Part shown: positions 1 through 10,726 of the stretch, piece after piece
Numbering within the stretch: position 1 is the first letter of the stretch
How the letters are laid out: each line of letters begins with the position of its first letter
NCBI RefSeq assembly: GCF_014652675.1
Contig: NZ_BMZG01000007.1
Span: 123,580-187,579, forward strand
Direction of reading: 5' to 3'
Length of the DNA stretch: 64,000 nucleotides
DNA from: Formosimonas limnophila
GTDB lineage: Bacteria; Pseudomonadota; Gammaproteobacteria; Burkholderiales; Burkholderiaceae
Program-made: the position numbers and the translations under genes
The notes under the pieces: model-generated
Database searches by the model: none
Told to the model about the DNA's origin: nothing
Seen by the model: the letters and a program-made list of their open reading frames with translations, nothing else

Positions 1-1
1 T

Positions 2-319
2 GGATTGGAACAAGTTTGGGAACACATTAAGAGTCGGCAAAGTAGTCATAAACAGTCTTTAAGCGAAGAGCAAAAAATGACGCTGTGCAAATTTATTAAA
101 GGTCAGCGAGTGAACGATTCAATCATTATCCTTTCGAAAGGACAGTTAGAAGACTATTTGCCGTCAAATTGCAAGAGCAAGGATGTTGAGGAAGTGATTA
201 AGTTTACCCAAGAAGTCCAATCATATTCGCATTTGCTGGGCGAGTTGAAACAGAATGTAATTGAAGAAATTAATATGATAGTGGATTATGTAGAAGCAAG
301 AATTAGCCCCAAGCAGTGA
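2..319 (+). CDS. C-terminal fragment of a protein cut by the window edge (possibly OLD-family TOPRIM ATPase)
   Basis: The frame is open to the left edge, so the true start lies outside the window and only about 105 C-terminal residues are visible. The segment IIILSKGQLEDYLP resembles the end of the TOPRIM part of OLD-family ATP-dependent nucleases, where a Leu-x-x-Gly-Glu-Leu-Glu-Asp-Tyr-type motif is common. The rest is a charged, helical tail. The family assignment rests on this short motif only and is an inference; another AAA-linked protein is possible. It ends about 230 bases before the convergent HxlR gene, and that gap contains no gene I can recognise. Confidence 0.45.
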   Translation, partial: GLEQVWEHIKSRQSSHKQSLSEEQKMTLCKFIKGQRVNDSIIILSKGQLEDYLPSNCKSKDVEEVIKFTQEVQSYSHLLGELKQNVIEEINMIVDYVEARISPKQ

Positions 320-550
320 GCGAACTGAAAATCCTGTTAAATGTATAAAAAGTGAACACTTTGAATGATCTGTTCTCATTTGTTGATGGTTTTATGCTTC
401 CTCCAAAGAAATAAAGGAAATATGATGGATAGGTAATGAACCCAAAAATTAAACGGGTTTCAAAGTAGAAAAAAGGGCTCTGCTGCATTAAAGTCAAAAT
501 TGGCCGAATTCACTCTTGATCATTGATAGGAATGAAGTCGAGCATGTTTC

Positions 551-985
551 TTAAGATTCTCGTGCATCATATTGTTTTTGAGCGGTTTCTATTTCTGTGA
601 GATGTTCGGCAGTCCACTCTCCGAGTTGAATCAGTTGATCACGGAAAGAGCGACCCAGCTCCGTCAGCTCATAGTCCACACGGGGCGGTACGGTGGGAAA
701 TACGGTTCGTGTCACCAATCCGTCGCGCTCCAAGTCTCGCAGAGTGATGGTCAGCATGCGCTGTGAAATGCCTGATATGAGCCGACGGATTTCGCCGAAG
801 CGTTTGGCACCTGAGCCGAGTAGGGTGATGATGAGGCAATTCCATTTGCTACCGACTTTGGATAAAAACTCGATCTTTTGGCGGACTTCTCGTGAGACGA
901 CCTCAAAACCGTCTTGCTCAAGCCGCATCAATAGGTGCTGTGATTTTAGGTCTTCTTTGGTTACTTCTGAGTGTGTGGGTTTCAT
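551..985 (-). CDS. HxlR-family winged-helix transcriptional regulator
   Basis: 144 residues, usual for an HxlR protein with a short N-terminal extension. The core motifs are visible: a helix around residues 40-55 (SKVGSKWNCLIITLL), then FGEIRRLISGISQRMLTITLRD and LERDGLVTRTVFPTVPPRVDYELTELG, the typical recognition helix and wing. HxlR proteins respond to oxidants or small electrophiles and usually repress a neighbouring gene. Here the neighbour is a divergent RND efflux operon about 230 bases away, so it is probably the local regulator of that pump; this is inference from position. The start is the ATG at 985. Confidence 0.9.
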   Translation of the reverse strand: MKPTHSEVTKEDLKSQHLLMRLEQDGFEVVSREVRQKIEFLSKVGSKWNCLIITLLGSGAKRFGEIRRLISGISQRMLTITLRDLERDGLVTRTVFPTVPPRVDYELTELGRSFRDQLIQLGEWTAEHLTEIETAQKQYDARES

Positions 986-1213
986 GAATGTGCCTTCTTG
1001 CGTTGTTGCTTGGAGTTCGGTAACATCTCAATGGTTACTATTTTATACTAATGTATTAAAACGAATGTGTTGCATTTCAAATTTAATTGTTTCATAAATC
1101 AAGCATGGCATATGGTTTGTGGTCAGCGCAGTGGTGTGTCTTTCTGACATACTTCGATGTGTGTATTTTTGGTTTATTTTAATCTGTGGTTTTATTGTGA
1201 AGAAGGATGACAA
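986..1213. promoter_or_regulatory. Divergent control region between the HxlR regulator and the efflux operon
   Basis: 228 bases without a gene. The AT-rich stretch around 1035-1065 (TACTATTTTATACTAATG and the following ATTAAAA) has the partly symmetric TACTA/TAGTA look of HxlR operators and is the best candidate for the operator. No certain -35/-10 pair was assigned. Confidence 0.35.
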
Positions 1214-2473
1214 ATGAGGGTTTCATTATTGAACGCGTTGCCTGCGAAAAAAAGCTTGGGCGTGCTTCTGGTTGGCGCGGTTTTATTGAGTGCGTGTGGT
1301 GAAAAAGCACCACCACAACAACCGCCTATGGCAGTCAGCGTGATCGAGGTTCAGCCTCAAGATGTACCTATCTCAATTGAAGCACCTGGTCAGACGGCAG
1401 GCTCCAGAGAGGTTGAAGTGCGTGCCCGTATTGGTGGAATTTTATTAAGGAAATTGTACCAAGAAGGACGTCCGGTTCAAAAAGGTGCTCCCTTGTTTGA
1501 GCTCGATACACAAACAGCCAAGGCTGCGGCAGATCAAGCTAGTGCCACACTGGCTGTTCAACAGGCTGCTTTGACTCAGGCGCAGCAAAATTTCAAACGC
1601 ATCGCTCCTTTGTTTAAAGAAAATGCGGTCAGTCGAAAGGATTACGACGATGCCGCGGCTGCACTTGCAGCGGCTAAGGCCTCTGTTCAAGCAGCGCAAG
1701 CGCAGTACAGCAGTGCGAAAATCAATCTCGGTTATACCACTGTCACAGCGCCGATCAGTGGCGTGACCAGCAGTGAGACGCGCTCAGAAGGTAGTCTCAT
1801 TAGTCCTCAAGATATGTTGACGAAAATTTCTCAGCTCGATCCGATGTATGTGAATTTCTCTTTCTCTGACTCTGAAATGATGCAGTTACGCAAAGATGAG
1901 GCCGCTGGTTTGGTTCGTATGCCAGAGGGTAATCAGTTTGAGGTTTCTCTTTTCTCTCAAGACGGTTCTGAGTATCCGCTCAAAGGACAGATGAATTTTA
2001 CGGATAGCGTGGTCAGCACGACAACGGGCAGCATTCGCGCACGCGCCACTTTCGCCAATCCCAGCAGTGATTTATTCCCAGGCTCGTTCGTCCGTGTGGC
2101 GCTCAAAGGTGCTGTGCGCACCAACGCTATCTTAGTGCCTCAGCGTGCTGTGTTGTCAAGTGCTCAAGGTAAAAGTGTCTGGGTGTTGACCGAGGATGGT
2201 TCTGTGGCACCACGTCCGATTACGACTGCTAATGACATCGATAAAAATGTTGTGGTGACCAGTGGTCTTAAAGCGGGTGACAAAGTGGTGGTGGACAATA
2301 TCACCAAACTATTTATGTTGCCGCCGAAGAGCAAGGTCGAGCCCACCGTGGTGACATTAGAGCAATTCAACGCCGGCCCTGCACCGACGACTGCACCAGA
2401 GGGCCAAAAGCCAGCAGCAGAAGCCTCGGCTAAACCTGAAGGCAAGCCCGAAGAACAACCTGCTGCCAAATAA
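1214..2473 (+). CDS. RND efflux periplasmic adaptor lipoprotein (AcrA/MexA type)
   Basis: 419 residues. A lipoprotein signal is present, with lipobox LLSAC and the lipidated Cys at about residue 28. The HlyD-type lipoyl half-motif VEVRARIGGILLRKLYQEG follows near residues 65-85, then a coiled-coil hairpin rich in Ala/Gln (about 100-165), then the second half-motif TAPISGVTSSETRSEGSL. The C-terminal tail is Pro/Ala/Glu-rich and low in complexity. Family knowledge: it links an inner-membrane RND pump to an outer-membrane channel. It is the first gene of a three-gene operon and is divergent from the HxlR regulator. Confidence 0.95.
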   Translation: MRVSLLNALPAKKSLGVLLVGAVLLSACGEKAPPQQPPMAVSVIEVQPQDVPISIEAPGQTAGSREVEVRARIGGILLRKLYQEGRPVQKGAPLFELDTQTAKAAADQASATLAVQQAALTQAQQNFKRIAPLFKENAVSRKDYDDAAAALAAAKASVQAAQAQYSSAKINLGYTTVTAPISGVTSSETRSEGSLISPQDMLTKISQLDPMYVNFSFSDSEMMQLRKDEAAGLVRMPEGNQFEVSLFSQDGSEYPLKGQMNFTDSVVSTTTGSIRARATFANPSSDLFPGSFVRVALKGAVRTNAILVPQRAVLSSAQGKSVWVLTEDGSVAPRPITTANDIDKNVVVTSGLKAGDKVVVDNITKLFMLPPKSKVEPTVVTLEQFNAGPAPTTAPEGQKPAAEASAKPEGKPEEQPAAK

Positions 2474-2547
2474 CTCAGACATTGAGCAATGAAATGACCC
2501 CTGTTTGATGGGGTATAAACAATAGATACCAGATATCAAGGATTGCC

Positions 2548-5500
2548 ATGATTTCAGAATTTTTTATACGGCGGCCGATTTTCGCCACTGTGTTGTCCAT
2601 CATCATTACACTCGCGGGCTTTGCCGCCATGCGCAGTTTGCCGATTGAACAGTACCCGCAGATTGTGCCACCGCAGGTGACGGTTACGGCTGCGTACCCA
2701 GGTGCGTCGGCCGAGGTGATTGCCAGTACGGTCGCAGCACCGCTGGAGCAACAAATCAACGGTGTGGACAACATGCTGTACCTTCAGTCCACCAGCGCGG
2801 GCAGCGGTCAGATTTCGATTAACGTCACGTTTAAAATTGGTACAGATCCTGATCAAGCGACGATTAATGTGAATAATCGCGTGCAAGCAGCACTGGCTAA
2901 AATGCCCGCCGAAGTGCGCCAAATTGGCGTGACGGTACAAAAGCAATCGCCTGCATTCCTTAAGGTTATCGCGCTGTACTCGCCGAATGAAAGTGTTGAT
3001 CAAGTCACCATGAGTAATTATGCGACGCTTAATGTCGTTGATGAATTGCAACGCATTCCTGGTGTCGGCAGTGTGCTCAACTTCATTGCCAAAGACTATT
3101 CGATGCGCGTCTGGTTGCACCCTGATAAATTAGCGCAGCTCAAACTCACGCCGAGCGATGTCGCAGCAGCCATTGCTGAGCAGAACTCACAATTTGCTGC
3201 AGGTAAAATCGGCGCGGAACCCATGGATAAGCCCAATGAGTTTAGCTATACCATTAGCACGCAGGGTCGTTTGCAAACGGTGGAGCAATTTGAAAATATC
3301 ATTTTGCGTGCGTCGTCAGACGGCTCGGTATTGCGTTTGAAGGACGTTGCGCGCGTCGAGCTTGGTTCGCAAAGCTATGATGTGGTGTCCACGCTCAACG
3401 GTAAGCCAACAGTACCGCTGGGAATTTTCTTGGCGCCTGGTGCGAATCAGTTGCAAGTGGCTCAAGAAGTCGATGCGACGATGAAACGGTTACAAGAAAA
3501 ATTCCCACCCGATGTGACCTATAAAACACCTTACGACACGACGAAATTCGTTAGCCAGTCGATTACCGAAGTGGTGCATACATTGGTTGAAGCGATGATT
3601 TTGGTGTTCTTGGTGGTGTATTTGTTCTTACAAAACTGGCGTGCGACCTTGATTCCGAGTTTGGCGGTGCCGGTGTCGATTATGGGCACGTTTGCGGGCA
3701 TGTATTTACTTGGATTCTCGATTAATACCTTGACGTTGTTCGGCATGGTGCTGTCTATCGGGATTGTGGTTGATGATGCGATTGTGGTGTTAGAAAACGT
3801 TGAGCGCATCATGCACACGGAGAAAAAAACGCCGTTTGAGGCCACGCGTCAAGCGATGCAGGAGGTCAGCGGACCTGTTGTTGCGATTGTGCTGGTGCTG
3901 TGTGCGGTATTTGTGCCAGTGGCGTTTCTCGGCGGTATTGCGGGACAGATGTATAAACAGTTCGCGATTACCATTGCGGTGTCGGTGACTATTTCGGGTT
4001 TTGTGGCTTTGACGCTCACGCCTGCATTGTGTATTGCATTTCTCAAGCCTGACCATGACCGAAAACCGAACCGATTCTTTGATTGGTTTAACCGAAAATT
4101 TGAAAACCTCACAGATCGTTACACGCGCGGTGTGACATTTTTCATTAAACGCACAGTGATTGGTGGATTGGTTTTTGCTGGGATTATTGCCTTGACGATT
4201 GGTTTGTTTAAACTCGTGCCATCGAGTCTCGCACCTGATGAAGACCAAGGCTACATCATTGCGGCGGCCATACTACCTGATGGTGCATCACTACAACGCA
4301 CGCAGGCAGTGGGCAAACAGCTTGATGAGATTGCCAATAATTTACCTGGTAAAGAGGACGTGTTTATCATCAACGGCTTGGATTTATTCTCCTTCACCAG
4401 TAAGACAAGCTCTGCTGTGTCGTTCATCCCACTCAAAGATTGGTCTGAACGCACCACGCCAGAGACCAGCTCGCAAGCGTTGGTTGGGCAGATTTTCGGT
4501 CAGGGCATGCAAAAAGTCACCGATGGCATGCTTATTGCATTTAATCCGCCGCCGATTTCGGGCATGTCCAACACGGGTGGTTTTGAAGCGTATATCCAAA
4601 GTCGTGGTTCAGGTTCATCAACAGATTTGGCCGACGTGACCCAAAAACTCTTAGCCGCAGCGCATTCGCGGCCAGAGCTGGCTGGTTTGCAAAGTACATT
4701 CAGTGCGAGCGTACCGCAGGTGAATGTGCAGCTTGATCGCGAAAAAGCGCGCACGCTTGGCGTGTCTGTGGACAGTGTATTTGCCGCCATGCAAGCGACG
4801 TTTGGCTCACTGTATGTGAATGACTTTAACATGCTTGGTCGAAATTTCCGTGTTGAATTGCAGTCTGAAGCAGCTTTTCGTGACGATGTGTCCCGCATCA
4901 ATTCGATTTTTGTGCGCTCGAATGCTGGTGAAATGGTGCCGCTGTCCGCTTTACTCACTGTGACCAAAACGGTTGGTCCCGAAACTTTGGAACGTTATAA
5001 CGTGTTTACCGCCGCAAAAATTGTCGGTGGCCCAGCGCCTGGCTATAGCTCAGGTGAGTCACTCGCTGCGATGGAGGTTATAGCGAAAGAGGTGTTGCCC
5101 GAAGGTTATTCTTTGGCATGGACAGGTTCTGCATTCCAAGAGCGCAGTACCAGCGGAGCGTCAGGTCAGGTATTCATCTTTGGCATCATCATCGTGTTTT
5201 TGATTTTGGCTGCGTTGTATGAACGCTGGACATTGCCTATCGCGGTGTTGTTGGCTGTGCCATTTGCGGTGTTTGGTGCGCTGTTGGCGAACTGGATGCG
5301 TGGTTTGGCCAACGATGTGTATTTTCAAGTCGCGTTGGTGACACTCATTGGCTTGTCGGCGAAGAATGCCATTTTAATTGTTGAATTTGCCATGATGCAG
5401 ACTCAAGCGGGCATGAGCTTTGCGCAATCAGCGATTTCGGCAGCTAAACTGCGTTTTCGCCCGATTGTTATGACATCATTGGCATTTGTTTTGGGTTGTG

Positions 5501-5700
5501 TGCCGTTGGCAATTTCGACAGGTGCGGGTTCGGCCAGCCGTCATTCGATTGGTACGGGTGTGATTGGCGGGATGTTGGCTGCGACGTTTTTGGCAACATT
5601 CTTGATTCCGATGTTTTACATGTTGGTGATGGACTGGACGCAAAAAGCTGCTGATAAATGGCGTAAAAATCACCCAAAGAAAGAGGTTGAACATGTCTAA
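2548..5700 (+). CDS. RND multidrug efflux pump, inner membrane subunit (AcrB/MexB type)
   Basis: 1050 residues, the standard length of HAE1-family pumps. It starts [19 protein letters not shown], the conserved first membrane helix. The proton-relay Asp pair is present in [20 protein letters not shown] (about residue 400-415), and the essential Lys in [14 protein letters not shown] near residue 935. Twelve membrane segments and two large periplasmic loops are expected and consistent with the sequence. It exports drugs or other small hydrophobic compounds by proton antiport. The upstream gene is the adaptor and the downstream gene, overlapping by a few bases, is the outer-membrane channel. Substrate cannot be told from sequence. 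Confidence 0.97.
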   Translation: MISEFFIRRPIFATVLSIIITLAGFAAMRSLPIEQYPQIVPPQVTVTAAYPGASAEVIASTVAAPLEQQINGVDNMLYLQSTSAGSGQISINVTFKIGTDPDQATINVNNRVQAALAKMPAEVRQIGVTVQKQSPAFLKVIALYSPNESVDQVTMSNYATLNVVDELQRIPGVGSVLNFIAKDYSMRVWLHPDKLAQLKLTPSDVAAAIAEQNSQFAAGKIGAEPMDKPNEFSYTISTQGRLQTVEQFENIILRASSDGSVLRLKDVARVELGSQSYDVVSTLNGKPTVPLGIFLAPGANQLQVAQEVDATMKRLQEKFPPDVTYKTPYDTTKFVSQSITEVVHTLVEAMILVFLVVYLFLQNWRATLIPSLAVPVSIMGTFAGMYLLGFSINTLTLFGMVLSIGIVVDDAIVVLENVERIMHTEKKTPFEATRQAMQEVSGPVVAIVLVLCAVFVPVAFLGGIAGQMYKQFAITIAVSVTISGFVALTLTPALCIAFLKPDHDRKPNRFFDWFNRKFENLTDRYTRGVTFFIKRTVIGGLVFAGIIALTIGLFKLVPSSLAPDEDQGYIIAAAILPDGASLQRTQAVGKQLDEIANNLPGKEDVFIINGLDLFSFTSKTSSAVSFIPLKDWSERTTPETSSQALVGQIFGQGMQKVTDGMLIAFNPPPISGMSNTGGFEAYIQSRGSGSSTDLADVTQKLLAAAHSRPELAGLQSTFSASVPQVNVQLDREKARTLGVSVDSVFAAMQATFGSLYVNDFNMLGRNFRVELQSEAAFRDDVSRINSIFVRSNAGEMVPLSALLTVTKTVGPETLERYNVFTAAKIVGGPAPGYSSGESLAAMEVIAKEVLPEGYSLAWTGSAFQERSTSGASGQVFIFGIIIVFLILAALYERWTLPIAVLLAVPFAVFGALLANWMRGLANDVYFQVALVTLIGLSAKNAILIVEFAMMQTQAGMSFAQSAISAAKLRFRPIVMTSLAFVLGCVPLAISTGAGSASRHSIGTGVIGGMLAATFLATFLIPMFYMLVMDWTQKAADKWRKNHPKKEVEHV

Positions 5701-7093
5701 AACCATCATCAGTTTAACAGTATCACTGCTGCTTTCAGCCTGTGCCATCGGTCCAGATTACCAGCGCCCACCCGTGGATGTGCCTGAACAATGGTCAATG
5801 GCGTCACCCGACACATCAGAGGTTCAGCGTGTCGCGGATAAATGGTGGGAAAATTTCAACGACCCTGTGCTCAACCGCATGGTTGAAGAGGCTTTGGTGA
5901 ATAACCAAGACATCAATATCGCCATCGCTCAGCTCGATGATGCTGCTGCCCAAGCGCGTTTGGCGCGTACCGCGCTGTTGCCTCAGCTCAATGGTGCAGC
6001 ATCAGGCCAGCGTGGTCGCTCATCATCCGAGACTAGCACTGGTAACTTGGGTGAGGTATACACGGCTCAGGCGGCGCTGTCGTGGGAGATTGATTTGTGG
6101 GGCAAACTGCGTCGCAGTAATGAAGAGGCTCGTGCTCAGTATTTGGGCACTGCTTATAATCGTGATGCGGTTCGATTGCTCATTGCCGCGCAAGTGGCTC
6201 AGACGTATTTCCAAATGCGGGCGTTGGATGCCAGCTTGGAGGTGACGCGTAACACGCAAACCACACGTGAGGAGTCTCTCAGTACACAGGAAAAGCGTTT
6301 TAAATACGGCATGGTTTCAATGCTTGAAGTCTCACAAGCCCAGTCTGAGTTGGCCACTGCCAAAATCAATGCGGCTTCGCAAGCGTTGTCTCTGAAAACC
6401 ACCGAAAATGCTCTGAGTGTTTTATTGGGCCGTTCACCACGTGCGTTTTTAGAGGCGCACGAGCGTGGACAGACTTTGAGTCAAATGACCCACGTGACAC
6501 AGATTCCAGCGGGTATTCCGTCAGATGTTTTGACGCGGCGACCCGATGTAGCCAGTGCGGAACAAGCTCTGGTGGCCGCAAATGCACGCATTGGTGTGGC
6601 GCGAGCAGCTTATTTCCCGAGTATCAGTTTGACGGGAAATTTGGGGTCGCAAAGTTTGTCATTGTCTAATTTATTCACAGGTCCTGCCGCGACGTGGTCG
6701 TTTGTTGGCAATTTGGCTGCGCCGATTTTTAACTTCGGCGCGACGCAAGCGAATGTGAATTCAGCAAACGCCAAGCAGCGACAAGCCTTGGCGCAGTACG
6801 AAAAAAGCATTCAAAATGCGTTCAAAGAAACACTCGATGGTTTCGCTTCTGTCGAGAGCACGCGTCAACAAGAAGTGGCGGCACTCGAACAGGTTCACGC
6901 CACCAATGAAGCGTTGCGACTGGCCAATCTGCGTTATGACAATGGTTACTCATCTAACCTTGAGCGGTTAGATGCGCAGCGCAGTGCTTATCAAACTCAA
7001 CTCTCACTTATTTCGATTCGATTGGCTCGATTGAATGCTTCGGTTGATTTGTACAAAGCACTGGGCGGTGGTTGGACATTGCCAACGCCTTAA
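5693..7093 (+). CDS. Outer-membrane efflux channel lipoprotein (OprM/NodT family)
   Basis: About 466 residues. The start is taken as the ATG at 5693, with a GAGG ribosome site just upstream, so the gene overlaps the end of the pump gene by 8 bases. The lipoprotein signal ends in LLSAC (Cys about residue 17), followed by the family hallmark [13 protein letters not shown]. Two repeated OEP domains follow, including the typical [18 protein letters not shown] and [17 protein letters not shown] segments. It forms the trimeric outer-membrane duct of the tripartite pump encoded by the three genes. A strong terminator closes the operon. Confidence 0.96.
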   Translation: MSKTIISLTVSLLLSACAIGPDYQRPPVDVPEQWSMASPDTSEVQRVADKWWENFNDPVLNRMVEEALVNNQDINIAIAQLDDAAAQARLARTALLPQLNGAASGQRGRSSSETSTGNLGEVYTAQAALSWEIDLWGKLRRSNEEARAQYLGTAYNRDAVRLLIAAQVAQTYFQMRALDASLEVTRNTQTTREESLSTQEKRFKYGMVSMLEVSQAQSELATAKINAASQALSLKTTENALSVLLGRSPRAFLEAHERGQTLSQMTHVTQIPAGIPSDVLTRRPDVASAEQALVAANARIGVARAAYFPSISLTGNLGSQSLSLSNLFTGPAATWSFVGNLAAPIFNFGATQANVNSANAKQRQALAQYEKSIQNAFKETLDGFASVESTRQQEVAALEQVHATNEALRLANLRYDNGYSSNLERLDAQRSAYQTQLSLISIRLARLNASVDLYKALGGGWTLPTP

Positions 7094-7141
7094 TTTCAAT
7101 GTGAGACAGCTTGCTCTGGCTTGCGGATGAATTAGCACCAT

Positions 7142-7172
7142 AAAAAAACCTCGCGAGATAGCGAGGTTTTTT
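7142..7172 (+). terminator. Rho-independent terminator of the efflux operon
   Basis: Stem AACCTCGC / GCGAGGTT with a 6-base loop and a T run, 50 bases after the channel gene. Confidence 0.9.
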
Positions 7173-7193
7173 ATACTGATGCACAGCGAATGG

Positions 7194-7346
7194 TTATTCG
7201 GCGTTTACGGTATGCTCCACTCTCATTGTTTGAGCTGCTGTGACCATATTGGCCAGTGCCGCATGGGTTTTTGGCCAGCCTCTGGTTTTTAGCCCTTTTA
7301 CACGGCACGCTTTATGCGGTGGGCGCACGGCTGATGCGGGACGTAC
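7194..7346 (-). pseudogene. Possible C-terminal gene remnant without a start
   Basis: On the minus strand an open frame of about 50 codons ends at 7194 and contains TRGWPKTHAALANMV followed by TAAQTMRVEH. It reads like the tail of a globular protein but has no start codon or ribosome site. I do not recognise the family. The 7177-7440 interval is otherwise without a convincing gene, although the plus strand also has open frames. Treat as a weak candidate for a decayed gene. Confidence 0.25.
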
Positions 7347-7442
7347 TTATGTGCGGGATTTTATTGAATTGCTGCGCAGTACCTGTCGAGATAATTTGCG
7401 AGGCATCACTTTGCTCAGTTGATGCCTTAAATGTCTTGACCA

Positions 7443-7475
7443 TAAAAAACGCACTGACATATCAGTGCGTTTTTT
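7443..7475 (-). terminator. Terminator downstream of the YccA/BI-1 gene (symmetric)
   Basis: Hairpin AACGCACTGA / TCAGTGCGTT flanked by A and T runs. It lies about 20 bases past the minus-strand gene and can work in both directions. Confidence 0.85.
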
Positions 7476-7493
7476 GGTGAAATGGATGACAGA

Positions 7494-8240
7494 TTACTCA
7501 CGCAACTTGGCGAGTAAACGTAAAAATTCCAGATACAGCCAGAATAGTGTCACCACCAAACCGAAAGCACCGTACCATTCCATGTATTTTGGTGCGCCTG
7601 CGGCCACGCCGTTTTCGATGAAGTCAAAATCCAGCACCAGATTTAAGGCCGCAATCGTGACGACAAACAAACTAAACGCGATGCCGACCCAGCCGCTGCC
7701 ATGAATGAGTGGGATTTGAATACCGAAAAAGCTCAAGACAAAACTGACCAAATACAACAGGAAAATAGCCCCTGTCGCCGCGACGATACCGAGCTTGAAG
7801 TTTTCAGTGGCACGAATCAAGCCGCTTTTATAAGCCAGCAACAACGCGCCCAAAGTACCAAAGGTCAGCGCAATCGCCTGCAACACGATCCCAGGGAAGC
7901 GCAACTCAAAAAAGCCAGAAACCGCACCAAGAAACACACCTTCAACAACCGCGTAAACGGGGGCAAGGTAGGGGGCTGTGTGTGGTTTAAACGAAATAAT
8001 CAATGCCAAAATTAGACCAATAATCGCACCACCCATGGCCAATGTACCAACCATACCTGAGCCAGCTTGGCCTTGTTGCATGACGACAGACCACGGCCAC
8101 GCCGCTGATAACACAGCAATCAGCAACAACAAGCCTGTTTTATTGACCGTGCCATCCAATGTCATACGGTCAGACGTTGCACCGACTTGTTTATCAAATG
8201 CTTTGTCTGTCAAAATTGGATTTCCTGAACGAAACGCCAT
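7494..8240 (-). CDS. Bax inhibitor-1/YccA-family membrane protein
   Basis: 248 residues with about seven hydrophobic helices after a roughly 40-residue soluble N-terminus (MAFRSGNPILTDKAF). This N-terminal signature and the segment FIENGVAAGAPKYMEWYGAFGL near the C-terminus are typical of the bacterial COG4760 branch of BI-1 proteins. The exact physiological role of this branch is not settled; relatives conduct Ca2+ or modulate membrane proteases. It appears to be a single-gene unit, with a ribosome site (GAGGAG) close to the ATG at 8240. Confidence 0.9.
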   Translation of the reverse strand: MAFRSGNPILTDKAFDKQVGATSDRMTLDGTVNKTGLLLLIAVLSAAWPWSVVMQQGQAGSGMVGTLAMGGAIIGLILALIISFKPHTAPYLAPVYAVVEGVFLGAVSGFFELRFPGIVLQAIALTFGTLGALLLAYKSGLIRATENFKLGIVAATGAIFLLYLVSFVLSFFGIQIPLIHGSGWVGIAFSLFVVTIAALNLVLDFDFIENGVAAGAPKYMEWYGAFGLVVTLFWLYLEFLRLLAKLRE

Positions 8241-8436
8241 GTTTCTCTCCTCATATAAAAATCGTCATGTTCATCATGACTGGTGTACGCATCATAGCAC
8301 AAAGCATAGGTTGTATATTAAAACGCTAAGACTCGAAGCTGCTAATCGCTGTTGTGCTTCTTGTGCTTCATTAGGGCAATACACCATTCAGTGTTGGTGA
8401 TGCCCTTATCTAAAAGCAGTTTGTTCAACTACTTTA

Positions 8437-8898
8437 TTACTTAATCAGCGTACAATCCTCGCCTTTGGGGGCACCGAGGTCTAAGCTTATTTTTGGGCAG
8501 GAAATCTTGACTTGGCTGCCTGCTTTTAGTGCGGATGCACCGTCTGTTGCGGTGCTGCTCATGTAAAAATGAGCTTCCGTGAGTTCATCGGCCGTTTTCA
8601 GATGCACCACGAGCTGTTCATTTGCGGTTTTGTCTATCCCACTCACTTCACCATAGGTGATGAGTACCTTACCTTTGATTTTTTCGTTGAAGGCAGCTTC
8701 GTTGGCTTTGTATTCGTTAAAAAGTTGTGTTGCACTCAGATTGATGGCTTCATTCGATTTTGCTTCTACTGTATTGGTTGTAGTTGACTCAGATTGAGCC
8801 GCTGGTGCGCTCGTACTTTGTTTGACTTCTAATTTTTCGCTGCAAGCGGCGAGGTTTAAGCTCAGTAGAGCGATGATGTATAGTGATGCGGTTTTCAT
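8437..8898 (-). CDS. Small lipoprotein with OB-fold (tRNA_anti-like) domain
   Basis: 153 residues. A lipoprotein signal ends LNLAAC with the Cys at residue 19, followed by a Ser/Thr-rich linker to about residue 55. The remaining domain (SATQLFNEYKANEAAFNEKI, then KVLITYGEVSGI) matches the pattern of tRNA_anti-like OB folds found in small periplasmic proteins. No function is established for these. It stands alone between two larger genes, and the 8241-8436 gap to the next gene holds only a possible weak hairpin near 8371-8405. Confidence 0.7.
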   Translation of the reverse strand: MKTASLYIIALLSLNLAACSEKLEVKQSTSAPAAQSESTTTNTVEAKSNEAINLSATQLFNEYKANEAAFNEKIKGKVLITYGEVSGIDKTANEQLVVHLKTADELTEAHFYMSSTATDGASALKAGSQVKISCPKISLDLGAPKGEDCTLIK

Positions 8899-9185
8899 CG
8901 GGTGTCCTTAGTGTCTAAATGGTATAAAAGAGTTGGTTAAAAGGCAATCGGTGATAATGCTGCTACGGGCAGACGTCAAGGAGGTCACAGCACAGTGTGC
9001 GCACCAAACAATAAAGCATCTGTCTTTTTGAGCCTTGATGCATCAGTTGTTTGATTTAAGTGAGGGGTCTTGGCAAGTCATAGCGCTTGATTCGAGATTA
9101 TACCCATTAAGTTTTGTATGGGCTGGAAGATGCTTCTTTTTATCCTTACTGCTGGGCTTGGTCTGTATTTTTGTGAAAGTAAATA

Positions 9186-10068
9186 ATGTCGATGAGTCGT
9201 CAGACTGCAGTGATTTACATAAATTTAGTATTAACCACCTTGTTCTGGGGGGGGCTTGGGTGGCCGCACATATGTTGGTCGAGGAAGTACCGCCATTTAC
9301 CGCCGCATTTGTACGGTTTGCGATTGCGACGGCGGCTCTGGCTTGGGTGGTGTCTAGGCAGGAGGGGGATTCCTCGTTTGAATCGGCGTGATATGACCAC
9401 ATTATTATGGCTCGGATTCTCAGGGGTGTTTTTGTATAACTTTTGCTTTTTGAAGGGGTTGAAGTACATTTCTGCAGGGCGCGGCGCGTTGGTGATTGCG
9501 CTCGATCCTGTGGTGATTGCTCTGGTTTCGTGGCTGTGGTTGAAAGACAAAATGACACCACTAAAAGCTTTAGGAATAGCAACGGCATTGGCTGGATGTG
9601 TTTTGGTGATTAGTGATGGCCATCCTGAGCGCTTGTTAAAAGGCGATGTAGGGATGGGTGAGTTGTTGATTCTCGGTTGTGTGGTATACATTCATCGGGC
9701 GACGCGCAACACAGACGCTCTCGCCGTTGGTGGTGACGTTTTATGCCTGTGCCGTTGGTTGTGTATTACTGGGCTTGGCGGCATTGTTTGAGGAGCCTTG
9801 GTTCTTGATTCCGCATTTTTCATTGACGGCGCGGCTGTGTTTGCTCTATTTGGGTCTGTTTGGCACGGCGCTTGGTTATACTTGGTTCACGAATGTTGTG
9901 CAGGAGATTGGTGCAGCACGTACAGCGCCTTTTATCAATTTAACCCCCATATCAGGTGTGCTGTTTGGCGCGTTGATTTTGCATGAGCGACTTGAGTGGG
10001 CGGTGTTGTTTGGTGGTTTGGTGACCATTGCGGGGGTCATGATGACGATTTACGCAGGACGAAAGTGA
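9186..10068 (+). pseudogene. EamA/DMT-family transporter, broken by three frameshifts
   Basis: A full-length EamA protein of about 290 residues can be assembled only by switching frame three times. Frame one gives MSMSRQTAVIYINLVLTTLF. At the G8 run (about 9246-9254) the frame must shift to read GGAWVAAHMLVEEVPPFTAA. Near 9365-9375 it must return to read RRDMTTLLWLGFSGVFLYNF and onward. Near 9675-9690 it shifts again to YTFIGRRATQTLSPLVV and continues to the stop at 10068. The protein content matches ten-helix drug/metabolite exporters. The first shift is consistent with loss of one G in a homopolymer. Either a dead gene or sequencing error; three separate events favour decay. The ATG is at 9186. 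Confidence 0.85.
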
Positions 10069-10104
10069 GTGTTCATGTTTTTGTGGATTGATGAGGCTAT
10101 AAAA

Positions 10105-10677
10105 ATGGTTGCTGTGTATCGACGTTCAAGTTTATTTTGGTGTGTAGCTGTGATTTTATTGGCGGCTTGTGTGCCTGCTCGTCAGTCTGTCGGCAATGAA
10201 CCTTCTGTCGTTGCTGAGTCAGACGCAGCTCCTGTTACTTTGGCTCAAGGTGTTAAAGCAGACAGAGTTCTGGTGTTGAAAGCGGCACGTGAATTGCATT
10301 TGTACAAAAATGATGTGCTTTTGAAAAAATATCACATCAATCTTGGGTTTAATCCAATCGGTGACAAGGTCCAAGAAGGGGATGGCCGCACCCCAGAAGG
10401 TCAATACATCATCGACTGGCGTAATCTAAAAAGTGCGGCTTATCGTTCTTTGCACATTTCATACCCCAATGAGGCGGACATCAAAGCCGCCAGAAAACTC
10501 GGTGTCGCTCCTGGTGGAGACATTATGATTCATGGGTTGTACAACGGTTGGGTCGATGCTGACATCCCACGAATCAAACCCGACTGGACCTATGGCTGTG
10601 TGGCCGTCAGTAATGCACATATGGACGAGCTATGGCAGGTGGTTGATGATGGGACGCCGATTGAGATTCGTCCTTGA
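10105..10677 (+). CDS. L,D-transpeptidase (YkuD-family) lipoprotein
   Basis: 190 residues from the ATG at 10105, which has GAGG 8 bases upstream. A lipobox LLAAC is near residue 22. The YkuD domain follows: LVLKAARELHLYKNDVLLKK, then GDGRTPEGQYIIDWRN, then the catalytic region with IMIHG and DWTYGCVAVSN, where Cys is the nucleophile. Such enzymes form 3-3 cross-links in peptidoglycan or attach proteins to it; members of this short subgroup are often called murein L,D-transpeptidases. Its own terminator follows. Confidence 0.92.
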   Translation: MVAVYRRSSLFWCVAVILLAACVPARQSVGNEPSVVAESDAAPVTLAQGVKADRVLVLKAARELHLYKNDVLLKKYHINLGFNPIGDKVQEGDGRTPEGQYIIDWRNLKSAAYRSLHISYPNEADIKAARKLGVAPGGDIMIHGLYNGWVDADIPRIKPDWTYGCVAVSNAHMDELWQVVDDGTPIEIRP

Positions 10678-10695
10678 CGTCAAAGAAAAGAATTG

Positions 10696-10726
10696 AAAAG
10701 CGCGACCCGAGGGTCGCGCTTTATTT
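10696..10726 (+). terminator. Terminator of the L,D-transpeptidase gene
   Basis: Stem AAAGCGCGACCC / GGGTCGCGCTTT with a short loop, followed by a T-rich stretch. Confidence 0.85.

Noticed and set aside
2164..2539. Minus-strand frames inside the adaptor gene
   Set aside because: Antisense to clear coding sequence; low-complexity products.
3790..4248. 152-codon frame antisense to the RND pump
   Set aside because: Basic, motif-free shadow frame.
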